The notes under the pieces: generated by a model
Told to the model about the DNA's origin: nothing
Databases searched by the model: none
What the model saw: only the letters and a program-made list of their open reading frames with translations
Made by a program: the position numbers and the translations under genes
Part shown: in pieces, positions 34,243 through 44,900 of the stretch
How the letters are laid out: the number at the start of each line of letters is the position of its first letter
How positions within the stretch are numbered: the first letter of the stretch is position 1
Assembly (NCBI RefSeq): GCF_013337765.1
Contig: NZ_VBSB01000015.1
Location: forward strand, 62,001 to 126,000
From: Mycolicibacterium sphagni
GTDB taxonomy: Bacteria > Actinomycetota > Actinomycetes > Mycobacteriales > Mycobacteriaceae
Reading direction: 5' to 3'
Length of the DNA: 64,000 bases

Positions 34243-34638
34243 ATGGCGGCCGGGCTGCTCGACACATCGGTGGTGATCGACTGGCACGATCCGTCAGTCG
34301 CCGACAAGCTACCGAACGAGATGGCAATTTCCGCCATCACCGCCGCCGAGCTAGCCGCCGGTCCCCTCTTGGCGAGTACGCCTGTAGAGGCCGCCAAACG
34401 CCAGTCGAGGTTGCAGGAGGTCGAATCTCTTATCGAGCCAATCCCTTTCGACGGCAGCGCAGCTCGCAGCTACGGTCTCGTCGTTGCGGCCGTCATCAGC
34501 GAAGGCCGCAAACCCCGCAGCCGATTCGCGGATCTGCTGATCGCCGCTACCGCGCACGCACATGGCCTGGACCTCTACAGCCGCAATGCGGACGACTTCG
34601 CGGGACTTGCGAACCTGGTCCGCGTGGTAGCGGTGTGA
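34243..34638 (+). CDS. vapC: VapC-type PIN-domain ribonuclease toxin
   Basis: The 131-residue PIN domain has the acidic active-site set: Asp in LLDTSVVID, Glu in TAAELAAG, and Asp residues in RFADLLIAATAHAHGLDL and SRNADDFAGL. VapC toxins cleave tRNA or rRNA when the antitoxin is degraded. It begins on the base after the antitoxin stop. The RNA target is not known. Both genes look intact. Confidence 0.87.
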   Translation: MAAGLLDTSVVIDWHDPSVADKLPNEMAISAITAAELAAGPLLASTPVEAAKRQSRLQEVESLIEPIPFDGSAARSYGLVVAAVISEGRKPRSRFADLLIAATAHAHGLDLYSRNADDFAGLANLVRVVAV

Positions 34639-34744
34639 TTTCGACGATTGGCATTCACCACACACCGATCCACTGGTGCGAGTTGGGACACACGTACAAG
34701 AAGTGCTGTGCTGCACCTACATCCGCGGGGACGGGACCACGCCG

Positions 34745-35930
34745 GTGAACACTGCGCGCCTGCAGGTGGTGTTGCGCGATGTTGTGCCGGCGGTCGCCCG
34801 AGTGATCGACGTCCCGGCGTCGGCGACCGTGCCGGAGCTGCACGAGTTGCTGCAGGCAGCGATCGGCTGGACCGATTCGCACCTGCACCAGTTCGTCACG
34901 CCGCAGGCAACATATGGGATGGTGATCCCCGGCGAGGAGTTGTGGCCCGAGGATCAGCGCGACGAAACCGAAGCTCGGCTGGCCGATCTCGAGACCGTAT
35001 TCGAATACCTCTATGACTTCGGCGACGGCTGGACCCCACGACGTCGAGGTCCTCGGGCACGGCGGTCCGACGCCGGGCTGCCTCGACGGCCATGGCGCCT
35101 GCCCGCCTGAAAACTGCGGCGGGCCCGGCGGGTATGCCGAACTGCTCGACGTGCTCGCCGACCCGGCACACCCCGAGTACGAGCGCCTACGCGGCTGGAC
35201 CGGTAATCGGTTGCGGCCGTTCGACCTTGCCGCAACGAATCAGCGGATGCGGCGGGTCGTCGGAGAGGTGCCCGAGAGCGTGCGGCTGCTGCTCGATCTC
35301 CTCGCCGACGGGGCGAAACTCACTCCCGGTGGGCGGTTGCCGCGAAGGGTGGTGCGCGCCATGCAGGCACACCGCCCGCACTGGTATCCGCTCGACCGAC
35401 CCGTCTCCACTGAGGACAACCTGCCCCCGCTGGCGGCGCTGCACGATCTGCTCCGCCAGGTCGGGCTGCTCCGGCTGCGCCATGGGGTGCTCGCCCCTAC
35501 CAAAGTCGCCGGTGACGATCTCGCCGTGGTGCGCCGCATCCCGGTCGGCGTTCGAGCCCAACACCTTCACCACCGAGATCACCGAGTTGACGATTGGGGT
35601 GCTCGCCGCACACGGTCCGCTCCGGATGGATGAGCTCGCGCCGCAGGTGCATCAGCTGCTCGGGCACGGCTGGCAGCTCGGCAGGCAACCCATCGACGTG
35701 CGGGACGTGCGCATGGCAATCGCGCAGCAGTCCCCGATCATGAAGGGACTCGACCTGATCGACAACGCCGACCTGCGCGCATGGGCCACCGGCGCTTCAG
35801 CCCTGTCTCTGCTTCCCGGCGCCACCATGCTCGCCGAGATCTGGACCAACGACAAGGGATCCGCAGATCCGGGGCCACGGATTGACGACCTACCGGGAAC
35901 GGCCTGCTGGGTAGGAATGCGTTGCCGGTG
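34745..35930 (+). pseudogene. plasmid pRiA4b ORF-3 family protein, frameshifted
   Basis: The coding frame starts at GTG 34745 with RLQVVLRDVVPAVARVIDV and YLYDFGDGW, both diagnostic of the pRiA4b ORF-3 domain. At about 35033-35036 (ACCCCACG) an extra base shifts the frame, and the family sequence continues one frame over with HDVEVLGHGGPTPGCLDG and CPPENCGGPGGYAELL. A second shift near 35537 moves it again to FEPNTFTTEITELTIGVL. The open frame then runs antisense into the cupin gene, so the 3' end is also lost. It is probably non-functional. The C-terminal boundary is approximate. Confidence 0.72.
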
Positions 35931-35935
35931 TGGCC

Positions 35936-36361
35936 TTAGGCGGGCGGCGGGGTGCCGACGAGGACGGCGGACATGCGGTAGCCGTCCGGGCCGGCCTTCC
36001 ACGCGTGGTCGACGCCGTTCATGACGACCATGTCGCCGGCTTCGACTCGATGGACGCCATCACCGAGGATGAGGTCGACGCTGCCGCTGAGAACAGTCTC
36101 GAAGTCGATGGTGTCGGTGTGGTGCATCGGGGTTTCGGTGTTCGGACCTTGCTCGACGACCATCCAGCGGACATGGCCGGGCTCGAGGAACTGGTCGATG
36201 AGGTCGGCGTGGCCCTGGGGGCGCGCCGGTGGCGGGCTCTGCGTGGTGGCATAAGGCAGGGCGATGGCGAAACCGGGTGCGACTGAATTGATTTCGACCT
36301 CGTCGTTGCTGACGACGCAGGACTTGCCGTCGGCATCGACTCCGGTGATGAACAGTCGCAT
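35936..36361 (-). CDS. cupin-domain protein
   Basis: The 141-residue protein has a single cupin barrel: metal-ligand pattern HHTDTIDFETVLSGSVDLILG and VEAGDMVVMNGVDHAW. The start at ATG 36361 (MRLFITGV) is chosen, since the longer frame would be out of family and overlaps the neighbour. Many such proteins bind small acids or act as dioxygenase-like enzymes; the substrate is unknown. Only 31 bp separate it from the upstream permease gene on the same strand. Confidence 0.78.
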   Translation of the reverse strand: MRLFITGVDADGKSCVVSNDEVEINSVAPGFAIALPYATTQSPPPARPQGHADLIDQFLEPGHVRWMVVEQGPNTETPMHHTDTIDFETVLSGSVDLILGDGVHRVEAGDMVVMNGVDHAWKAGPDGYRMSAVLVGTPPPA

Positions 36362-36392
36362 GGGGTTTGGCCTTTCGGTCGGGGTGGAGCTG

Positions 36393-37316
36393 TCACACGT
36401 TGTCGGGGACTTTAGCCTCCGGCTCGGGTTCCGGTGTCGCCTGGTGGCCGGCCGCGCCGAAGACGGCGACGGCCACAGCGCCGGCGACGGCGCCGATGAA
36501 CCCGAGGACGACGACCCAGCCCATGCCGGGCCGCGCGGTGTCGCCGAGGAACACCACACCGACGATGCCTGGGACGACGGTCTCACCGACAACAAGCGCG
36601 GCGGTGGCCCCGTTCACGGAGCCGAGTTGGAGGGCGACGGTGTGGAGGTAGAAGCCGCCGATGCCGGCGATGGCGACGGTCCACGCGGCCGGGTCGGCGA
36701 GGATGACCCAGGGCTGGAAGTGGTCGACGCCGTGGAGAATCCGGACGCCGATCGCGAGCATGCCGAACAGCACGCCGGCGATCAGCCCCGCCATGACGGC
36801 GCTGCGGGAGCCGAAGATGCGGGTGAGCGCAATACCGCCAAGCAGGATGAGGACGGACACCGCGAGCACGATCCAGTGGATAGTGCGGTCTGGATTGTCG
36901 TGGTGGCCACGCTCACCCGCGCCGAGCCCAAGCACAAATAGCGAGACGATGACCGCGACGATGGCGACCCAGTCGCGGGTGTGCAGGCCGATGCCGAGGA
37001 CGGCGATACCGAGCACCGCGGTGACGATCAGGTTGGCGCTGATGATGGTTTGGGACAGGAAGAGCGGAATGAGGCGGGCAGAGACCGCACTGCCGACGAA
37101 GCCGACGACATCCAAGGCGATGCCGACGATGAAGGCTGCGGTGAGGGCGGCGTGGATGGTCGAGAGGAGGGTCGGGCCGCCGGTCGCGGTGACGTGCCCG
37201 GTGGCGCCGCGGTCGCGGGCGGCGGCCGCCGATCGGCGTGCGCCGTAGGCCTGCAGCACCGAGGAGACCCCGTAGCCGAAGCACGCCAGGAGTGCGGCGG
37301 CGATGCCGATCATCAT
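36393..37316 (-). CDS. DMT/EamA-like multi-pass membrane protein
   Basis: The 307-residue protein has about ten hydrophobic helices, starting at GIAAALLACFGYGVSSVLQA and including NGATAALVVGETVVPGIVGVVFLGD, the pattern of drug/metabolite transporter proteins. The substrate is unknown. Two ATG codons (37316, 37313) could start it. The C-terminus is Glu/Pro-rich and cytoplasmic. It converges with nothing and ends 31 bp before the cupin gene, so the two may be co-transcribed. Confidence 0.7.
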   Translation of the reverse strand: MMIGIAAALLACFGYGVSSVLQAYGARRSAAAARDRGATGHVTATGGPTLLSTIHAALTAAFIVGIALDVVGFVGSAVSARLIPLFLSQTIISANLIVTAVLGIAVLGIGLHTRDWVAIVAVIVSLFVLGLGAGERGHHDNPDRTIHWIVLAVSVLILLGGIALTRIFGSRSAVMAGLIAGVLFGMLAIGVRILHGVDHFQPWVILADPAAWTVAIAGIGGFYLHTVALQLGSVNGATAALVVGETVVPGIVGVVFLGDTARPGMGWVVVLGFIGAVAGAVAVAVFGAAGHQATPEPEPEAKVPDNV

Positions 37317-37669
37317 TGGTCGAGGTTAGACGTAGTTCCTGGCGACGGCGGGCGCCAGCGTAGTTCTATGTGGTGGCACGACGCCGCACAAGTTGCCTCA
37401 TTTGTCGGAGGTCAGGCCGGCCCAGGTTTCGCAGCACGACCCAACCGATATGGAGATTAATTTCGTCCGCACCAGTGAGCGGTCGATCGTGGGTCTGGCC
37501 GAGGTGACAGCCTGAGTCACCCTTGTTCTGCGGAAAGTGTCGGAACCAAACCGCATACTGCGAGTCCATGCCTCCAGGTGGGCCGGGGAACGGACGCATA
37601 TCTCCCCACCAACGGAAGCGCGAGTAAGTAAGTTGTTCACGACAAACACGACAAGGGGGTGACTCACCG
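37317..37669 (+). promoter_or_regulatory. divergent intergenic region upstream of the BREX operon
   Basis: This gap of 353 bases separates the permease start from pglW. It shows no convincing coding frame. AAGGGGG (37651-37657) serves pglW GTG 37670. The gap should hold the BREX promoter, but no box stands out. Confidence 0.45.
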
Positions 37670-40600
37670 GTGAAGGACGGCCGCTGGGTCCAGATCGCCG
37701 AGTCGCAGTTCGCCCACGAACAAGAAGGCCTTGAACTCGTCAAGCAGACCCTCCCCGATGCTGCCCCCTACCGAGCTTGGGCGAACTTCGAATTCCGCGA
37801 CAACCGCGGCCGCTGGCACGAGGTCGACCTGTTGGTCCTTACCCCCGACAAGCTGTTCCTGATCGAACTCAAGCACTACCGCGGCATCCTGACCGGCAAT
37901 GACCATCTGTGGCGACGTAACGGCCGCACCGAGGACTCCCCACTGTTGCTGGCTCGACGCAAGGCGCAGTACTTCGCCTCGCTTCTCAAGGACGCGATCC
38001 GGCAGCGCGGCGGCGACGACGCCGCACGGCGGATCCCTTACGTCCAGGAACTGGTCTTCCTGCACCACACGGAGTTTCTCTGCGAGCTGCAAGACAACTC
38101 AAAGATCAACCTTTACGGTCTCGACGGCCTCGAAGGCCGGACCCGCCTGCCCGGCATCTCGAAGGCCCTGCTGGCACCGCCTCGCCACGACCCGATCTCC
38201 GAGCGCGACAGCCAACTTATCGCCGGCCTGATGAAGGCCATCGGCCTGGCACCTCGCCGGCAACGCGAGGTCGGCTCGTGGATCATCGACGAACAACCGC
38301 TCGCTGACGGCGAGGGCTGGCAGGACTGGCCGGCGTTCCACCACGTCGACGCCGAGCGCCACGCCCGCATCCGCTTCTACCTGACCAGCCAGGGCGCGTC
38401 GTCGGCAGACAAGCACGCCCGCCACCGCGCAGTCACCTCCGAATACCACCTGCTGTCCCGGCTGCGCTACGACGGCCTGCAGGTGCCCGAGGACATCGTC
38501 GACGAGCCCGAGCTGGGCATCGGGCTGGTGTTCCCGCAACCCAAGAACGACGTCCCCCTCGACCTGTGGCTGGCCGATAACAAGGCCACGCTGTCGCTGG
38601 AACGTCAGCTCGACCTCATCGGCGATATCGCCGATATCGTGCACTACGCGCACCGCAACCGCGTGGTGCACCGCACCCTCAACCCCCGCGCTGTCGCCAT
38701 CCGTGAACGCGGACCAACGCTGCTCCCCCAGGTCACCGACTGGGACAGCGCCGGGGTGCTGCCCGCTAACCCGGATACCGCGGTCAGCCGCCTGTCGTCG
38801 GGGTCACTGAGCCTGATGGCGGCTAGCCCCAGCGACGCCGCCCAACTGTTCGCCGCCCCCGAAGGGCAGCGCCCCACCGACCCGGCCCGCATCGACATCT
38901 TCGGCCTCGGTGCGCTCGCCTTCTTCATCCTGAGCGGCCAAGCACCGGCCACCGAACGCGGCGAACTCATCGACCGGCTACGTCGTGACCGTGGCCTCGA
39001 CCTCGCCGCCGAGATGCCGCAGGTGCGGACGTCGTTGCGGCAGTTGGTGCTCGACGCCACCAACCCCAGCCCGGCCGAACGGATCGCCGACGTCGGCGCC
39101 TTCCTTGATGAGCTCGGCAAGGTCCGCAAGGACGTCCTCGGCGAGGCTACCGGCACCGACCCGCTGGACGCGTTGCCGGGCGACGTGCTCGACGGCCGCT
39201 TCGTCTACAAGCAGAAGCTGGGCGCCGGCTCGACCGCCGTCGGGCTCCTCGTGACCGACAAGCAGGTCGGCGACACTGAACGCGTACTCAAGGTCGCCAA
39301 GGATGCCGAGGCCGCCGAACGACTGCATGCCGAGGCTCAGGTGCTGGGCAAGCTGGAGAACGAAGACCGCATAGTCACCCTGTATGACCGGGTCGAGGTC
39401 GGTGGCCGGTCCGCGCTGCTGCTGCGTTACGCGGGCCGCACGACGCTGGCCGAGGAACTCAACAACCGCGGCCGCCTATCGATCGATGTGTTGGAACGCT
39501 GGGGCAGCGACCTGCTGACCGCCCTGGTGACCTTGGAACGGGTCGGCGTCACCCACCGGGACATCAAGCCGTCGAATCTTGGTGTTTACCAGACTAATTC
39601 CCGCGCCGACACGCACCTGATGATGTTCGACTTCTCGATGGCCGGGGTCGACGCCCGCCACGTCGAGGCCGGCACCCCGCCGTATCTCGACCCGTTCCTG
39701 GGCATCGGTGGACGCCGCCAGTACGACACCGCCGCCGAACGCTACGGCGCCGCGGTGGTGCTCTACGAGATGGCCACGGGTGGGCGCCCTTGCTACGGCC
39801 CGGATGAGAACGCCAACCCGGCCACGGTCGACGACGACGTGACACTGCGGCCCGAGCTGTTCGAGTCGAGCATCGCCGCGGCATTGACCGGCTTCTTCAG
39901 CGCCGCCCTGTCCCGGCACGCCACTACCCGGCCAGATACCGCCGAGGACATGCTCCGGGCCTGGCGGGCCGTGTTCTCCACACTCGGCGCGCAGGCCACC
40001 GAGACGACGCTCGACGACACTTCCGCTGAAAAGGCCACCGCTGGAACCGCTTTGACCGCAGCCGGGTTGACCACTCGCGCCGTCTCCGCACTCGCGTCAG
40101 TCCAGGTGACGACCGTAGGTGAGCTGCTGGCACTCGATCCCACCCCGCTTAATCGGTTGGTGGCCCGGGAGGCCAAGGACACCCGTAAGGAGATCACCGC
40201 GCGGTACCGCGAGTGGGCCACGCGACTCGGCAAGGCGAAGAAGGGTACGTCAGACGACGCACTGATGGGTCTTGATGACGCCGTGGATCTGCTGCTGTCG
40301 GCGGTGTCCGGCGCCCGGTCCTCGACCCGCCAAGATGCCGCCGAACTGCTGCTGGGCACCAAGGGCAAGATGGATGCCTTTGCTAGCAGCACTGAACTTG
40401 CTGCGGCTGTCGGTAGGGCCTCGCAACGCGGTCCCCAGCTGCTCAAGGAACTTCAGGACGACTGGGCACAACGCCAGGACACCCGCGAGTTGCTCGACGC
40501 GATCGGTGATATCACCCGCCAAGTGCTCGCCGATTTCGGCGGTGTCGCGGCCATCGACACCCTGACCGCCGAGATCCGCGCCCGCCTGCCCGAAGCCGCG

Positions 40601-41905
40601 GCCACCTCACCCGACCGGTACCAGCAGGCTCGTGCCGACCGCGCCGCCGGCGGTCTGCTCCGGATCGCGCTTGAACGGCTCAGCGAACACGAAAATGCCT
40701 CGGGTGATAAGGAATTCGTGCGACGACGGCATGGTCACCGGCTCGCGCTGCTCGCCACCGATGAGCTGTTGCTCGCTGCGGCGGAATCAGCGGCCAAACG
40801 GGCCGATGAGATGGTGGCCGCCGATCACAACATCGTCATTCCGGCATCGACCGCGGCCCGCGAACTCGGTCTCGCTTTCCAGTCCGGCTACCGTGCCGTC
40901 AGCGACGACGCCGACGCGCGCACCGCGCCGCCCAGTGACGGTCGTCTGATCCGGCTGGCCGCGGCCATCTCGAAGCACGCGGCGGTTTCGGGGCGCAGCG
41001 AGCTGCACAACCGCGACATCGCCCCTGCCGCGGCGATCCAGACGGCGCTGACAGGCCTGGCGCAATCGGAGTCGTTGTCTCCCTCGCAGATCCGCAGCCG
41101 GGTCAGCGCTCGATTCCCCGAGCTGGATCGGGTGCCCGCCCCGCCGCATCTGGAGACCTACCTGGCGCAGACCACGCTCAATCTCGAGTGGGATGCAACC
41201 AAAGGCACCTACCGGTTCCGCGACGCGCAGCCGCCCAGCGCGACGACGATGCACACCCGAAAGCCGACCGCGGTCCCCTCGGCCGCCGCCACGGCGGCCG
41301 AGGGGACCCAGAACGGCGTCGATCAACACGCCGTTCTGCGGCACAGCATCGCCGAGCACGGCTTCCTCGCGATCGGTGTACCGATTCCCGCGGACCGACC
41401 GGGCCAACACGAGCGCGTGGCGGTTCAACTCGCCGACGCCTTCAACGGGCAGTTGGTCGATGTCACCGCACGTCTGATCGATGCGATGCGCACTCTGGCT
41501 CGGCAGCAAGGGATCTCCTGGGATCTAGTGCGTGGGGCCGATGCTGTGGATGCGACGCCGATGGATGCACGTGGGCTGCGCGCGGTGATCGATCGGGTGG
41601 TGCCCCAATTGCGGCAGGACTTGGAGGCCGACGTCTTCGGAGGTGACGGTAGGGGTGAGCCGTTGATCCTGAGCGAGCTGTCGCCGCTGGCCCGCTACGG
41701 CCATCTGGATGTGTTGGCCACGCTGAGCGATCTCGCTGCGCCCCGGCGACGGCCAGTGTGGGTGATACTGCCGCAGCTACCGGGACGACACGGTGCGTTG
41801 GTCGATCGCAAGCCGATTCAGCTGGGTTCTCCCGGCGGGCAGTTTTTGCTGTGGAAGCAAGCCCCGGACTTGGTGCCGGCGAGCGACGATGAAGGAGTTT
41901 TGTAA
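37670..41905 (+). CDS. pglW: PglW: NERD-domain serine/threonine kinase of type 2 BREX
   Basis: This 1411-residue protein is the defining kinase of type 2 BREX (Pgl). Residues ~15-150 are a NERD domain with RWHEVDLLVLTPDKLFLIELKHYRG, a nuclease-related fold. A first kinase-like domain has lost its key Asp residues: its catalytic loop, near residue 330, reads VVHRTLNPRAV and is followed by VTDWDSAG. The second kinase domain (~505-770) is intact at GAGSTAVG, the catalytic loop THRDIKPSN and FDFSMAG (DFS for DFG). The rest is a large helical region. GTG 37670 has AAGGGGG upstream; the earlier GTG 37658 runs into a stop. pglX starts on its stop codon. Confidence 0.9.
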   Translation: MKDGRWVQIAESQFAHEQEGLELVKQTLPDAAPYRAWANFEFRDNRGRWHEVDLLVLTPDKLFLIELKHYRGILTGNDHLWRRNGRTEDSPLLLARRKAQYFASLLKDAIRQRGGDDAARRIPYVQELVFLHHTEFLCELQDNSKINLYGLDGLEGRTRLPGISKALLAPPRHDPISERDSQLIAGLMKAIGLAPRRQREVGSWIIDEQPLADGEGWQDWPAFHHVDAERHARIRFYLTSQGASSADKHARHRAVTSEYHLLSRLRYDGLQVPEDIVDEPELGIGLVFPQPKNDVPLDLWLADNKATLSLERQLDLIGDIADIVHYAHRNRVVHRTLNPRAVAIRERGPTLLPQVTDWDSAGVLPANPDTAVSRLSSGSLSLMAASPSDAAQLFAAPEGQRPTDPARIDIFGLGALAFFILSGQAPATERGELIDRLRRDRGLDLAAEMPQVRTSLRQLVLDATNPSPAERIADVGAFLDELGKVRKDVLGEATGTDPLDALPGDVLDGRFVYKQKLGAGSTAVGLLVTDKQVGDTERVLKVAKDAEAAERLHAEAQVLGKLENEDRIVTLYDRVEVGGRSALLLRYAGRTTLAEELNNRGRLSIDVLERWGSDLLTALVTLERVGVTHRDIKPSNLGVYQTNSRADTHLMMFDFSMAGVDARHVEAGTPPYLDPFLGIGGRRQYDTAAERYGAAVVLYEMATGGRPCYGPDENANPATVDDDVTLRPELFESSIAAALTGFFSAALSRHATTRPDTAEDMLRAWRAVFSTLGAQATETTLDDTSAEKATAGTALTAAGLTTRAVSALASVQVTTVGELLALDPTPLNRLVAREAKDTRKEITARYREWATRLGKAKKGTSDDALMGLDDAVDLLLSAVSGARSSTRQDAAELLLGTKGKMDAFASSTELAAAVGRASQRGPQLLKELQDDWAQRQDTRELLDAIGDITRQVLADFGGVAAIDTLTAEIRARLPEAAATSPDRYQQARADRAAGGLLRIALERLSEHENASGDKEFVRRRHGHRLALLATDELLLAAAESAAKRADEMVAADHNIVIPASTAARELGLAFQSGYRAVSDDADARTAPPSDGRLIRLAAAISKHAAVSGRSELHNRDIAPAAAIQTALTGLAQSESLSPSQIRSRVSARFPELDRVPAPPHLETYLAQTTLNLEWDATKGTYRFRDAQPPSATTMHTRKPTAVPSAAATAAEGTQNGVDQHAVLRHSIAEHGFLAIGVPIPADRPGQHERVAVQLADAFNGQLVDVTARLIDAMRTLARQQGISWDLVRGADAVDATPMDARGLRAVIDRVVPQLRQDLEADVFGGDGRGEPLILSELSPLARYGHLDVLATLSDLAAPRRRPVWVILPQLPGRHGALVDRKPIQLGSPGGQFLLWKQAPDLVPASDDEGVL

Positions 41906-44900
41906 TGGCCTCGGCTCCATCGGATTTGGTGGCGGCACTACGCCGACTGGTGCTGGAGTTGGAGGCTGATCTGCGCGCCCGGGTGGATGGCGATGACGTC
42001 GATGTCCGCGAGGTCGGGGTGTTCGAGGCGTGGAAGCGCGACTACGACAAGGCCGCCGCCGCGAATCGGACCGCAGCAGCATGGCCCGAGTGGCGCAACG
42101 ATCGGGTAACCCAAGCCGCGGTCGCCTGGGTACTGCTGACCGTCTTCGGACGCTACTGCGAAGACAACTCCCTCGTCACGCCGCGCTGGATCTCCGGCGC
42201 GAACGCCGACGAACGTGCGCACGCCCTGGACGCACGGCGCGCCTACTTCCAAACCAATCCCGAAGACACCGACCGGGAATGGCTCACCCAGATTAGCGAA
42301 CACTTCGCCCAATACCCCGCCACCGCGGGCCTGGTGGACCGCTTCTCCCCCATCCACCTTGTTGCGCCGTCGGGTGACGCTGCCCGCAAACTGCTGGAGT
42401 TTTGGTGGCAGCAGAACTCCGACGGCGAACCGCTGTTCCCGTTTGCCGGCATGGACACCCGCTTCCTCGGCGACGTGTATCAGGATCTGTCCGAGCACGC
42501 GAAGAAGACCTATGCACTGCTGCAGACCCCGGAGTTCGTCGAGGAGTTCATCCTCGACCAGACCATGGAACCCGCCCTGGCCGACCGGTCGCTGGAAGGG
42601 TTTACCGTCATCGACCCCACCTGTGGCTCAGGGCATTTCCTGCTCGGCGCCTTCCACCGCCTACACGAAAGGTGGCAACGCCACGCGCCCGCGCTCGGCC
42701 CGCGCGAACTCGTGGAGAAGGCGCTCGACGGCATCTATGGCGTGGACATCAACCCCTTTGCAGTCGCCATCGCACGATTCCGACTACTCGTCGCGGCCTT
42801 GCGCGCTACCGGGGATACCAGCGTTGAACAACGCATTGCCTACAACCCGCACCTGGCCGCTGGCGACAGCCTCTTGTGGGGAGCGAATCAACAACTACTG
42901 CCTGACGACTTGCTCGCGAGTGAGCCGTCGGTGCGTGCCGACACCACCGAGGATGCCGACGCGCTCACCGAGATCCTGCAGCGGGAACACGATGTGGTGG
43001 TGGGCAATCCGCCGTACATCAGCGTGAAAGACTCGGCGCTTCGGGATCTGTATCGCAACCTTTACACCTCGCCGCACGGTAAGTACCAGCTGTCCGTTCC
43101 GTTTATGGAGCTGTTCTTCAGTCTGGCGCGTCGTTCGGAATCAAGACGCGCAGTTGGATGGGTCGGGCAGATAACTTCGAATGCGTTCATGAAACGTGAG
43201 TTTGGCACGAAGCTCATAGATCGCTTTCTCCAAACCGTTGACCTCTGCAAAGTGATCGACACTTCTGGTGCATACATCCCGGGCCACGGAACGCCGACTG
43301 TAATCCTGGTCGGAAGGAATCAACCACCTTTGACTGGGCCGATTCGCGCGGTGCTCGGAGTGCGCGGTGAGCCCGGACGCCCGCCCACTCCCGCTGAAGG
43401 CAAAGTTTGGCAATCGATCGTCAACCACTTAAATCAGAAGGGATTCGAAAACGCCTACGTCAACGTGGTTGATTTGGAGCGTGAAAGTCTGCGCAGGCAC
43501 CCATGGAGCCTGAGCGGCGGGGGTGCAGTGCAGCTATCGAGCTTAATACAACGAACTAGTGCCGGCCCGATCGGTTCAAAATCGTCCATAGGCGTTTGCG
43601 CAGTCATTGGCCAGGATGAACCGTATGAACTAGCGACATGGTCCCGATTGGCGAGCCGCACCATGGTCGATGGGGCGCTTGTCCGTGATTTCCAATCATC
43701 CGGCTACCGACGCTACTGGCCCTATCTCGACCCGAATAGCAACGGGTTCCGGGTAGATCCTCAGTCAGCGTCAGAACGGCAAATGTGGCCATATCGAACC
43801 GTCGTCCGCAACTACATCTGGTTCGGCGAGACAAAGGACGAGCGCGGGCAAGTGTGGACGGAGTACGGGCATCTGCACAAGCAGTTCTCCATTGCCCCCA
43901 TACTGATCACCTTCGCGGAAGTCGCAACTCACAACCACTTCGCGCTCGAACGTGGCGGGCAAATCTCCAATAGGACCGCGCCGGTAATCAAGCTGGCAGA
44001 AGGGGCGTCGGTCGAGGACCATCTCCGGCTGCTCGGGGTCCTCAACTCGTCCGTGGCATGCTTCTGGTTCAAGCAGAATTGCTACCCCAAGGGCGGCGAT
44101 CCAATCGGCCAGGACGGCGCACGCGTCAGCGCCGAATCCTGGAGTGACCGCTACCAGCTGAACGGCACAACTGTTCAGGACTTCCCACTACCAACCTCGA
44201 CACCCGTCGAGAGTGCCAAGATCCTCGATCACCTTGCACAGGATCTGCAAGCGAAGACTCCGCGCAAGGTCGCTGCGGGCGATACACCATCGGCATCCGC
44301 TCTATCCGCCGCAAGGACTGAGTATGAGCGCCTTCGCGCCCTAATGATCGCCCACCAAGAAGAACTCGACTGGGGCTACTACCGTATTTACGGCCTGATC
44401 GACGACGACCTGACCTACATCGGCGAGGTCCCCGAAATAGCTCTCGGACAAAGGGCTTTTGAGATTGCACTCGGTCGCGCCATGAAGGGCGGCGAGGAAA
44501 CCGCATGGTTCGACCGCCATTCGTCGACGCCAATCACCGAAATTCCCGACGATCTCCCGACTTCCTACCAAACGCTACTTCAGCGTCGACTAGATGCCAT
44601 CGAATCCAATCCTCACATTCGCCTAATGGAACGCCCAGAGTACAAGCGGCGCTGGGCCGTTGAGCCATGGGATAGGCAGGTGCAATCGGCGCTTCGGGAT
44701 TGGCTGCTCGACCGCGTCGAAGAGAAGTCATTGTGGTTCGACCGCGACGGCCGGCCCACCCCCACGTCGGTCGCACAGCTCGCCGATGTTCTCGATCGCA
44801 ATGACGACTTCCGTACCGTGGTGCGGCTGTGGGCCGGCGACGACAACGCGGCCACCGGCACTGCTTTAGCGAAATTGCTTGCCGACGAATCGGTTCCATA

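Noticed and set aside
37398..37667. 89-codon minus-strand frame in the gap before pglW
   Set aside because: No ribosome site or recognisable motif, and it spans the expected BREX promoter.
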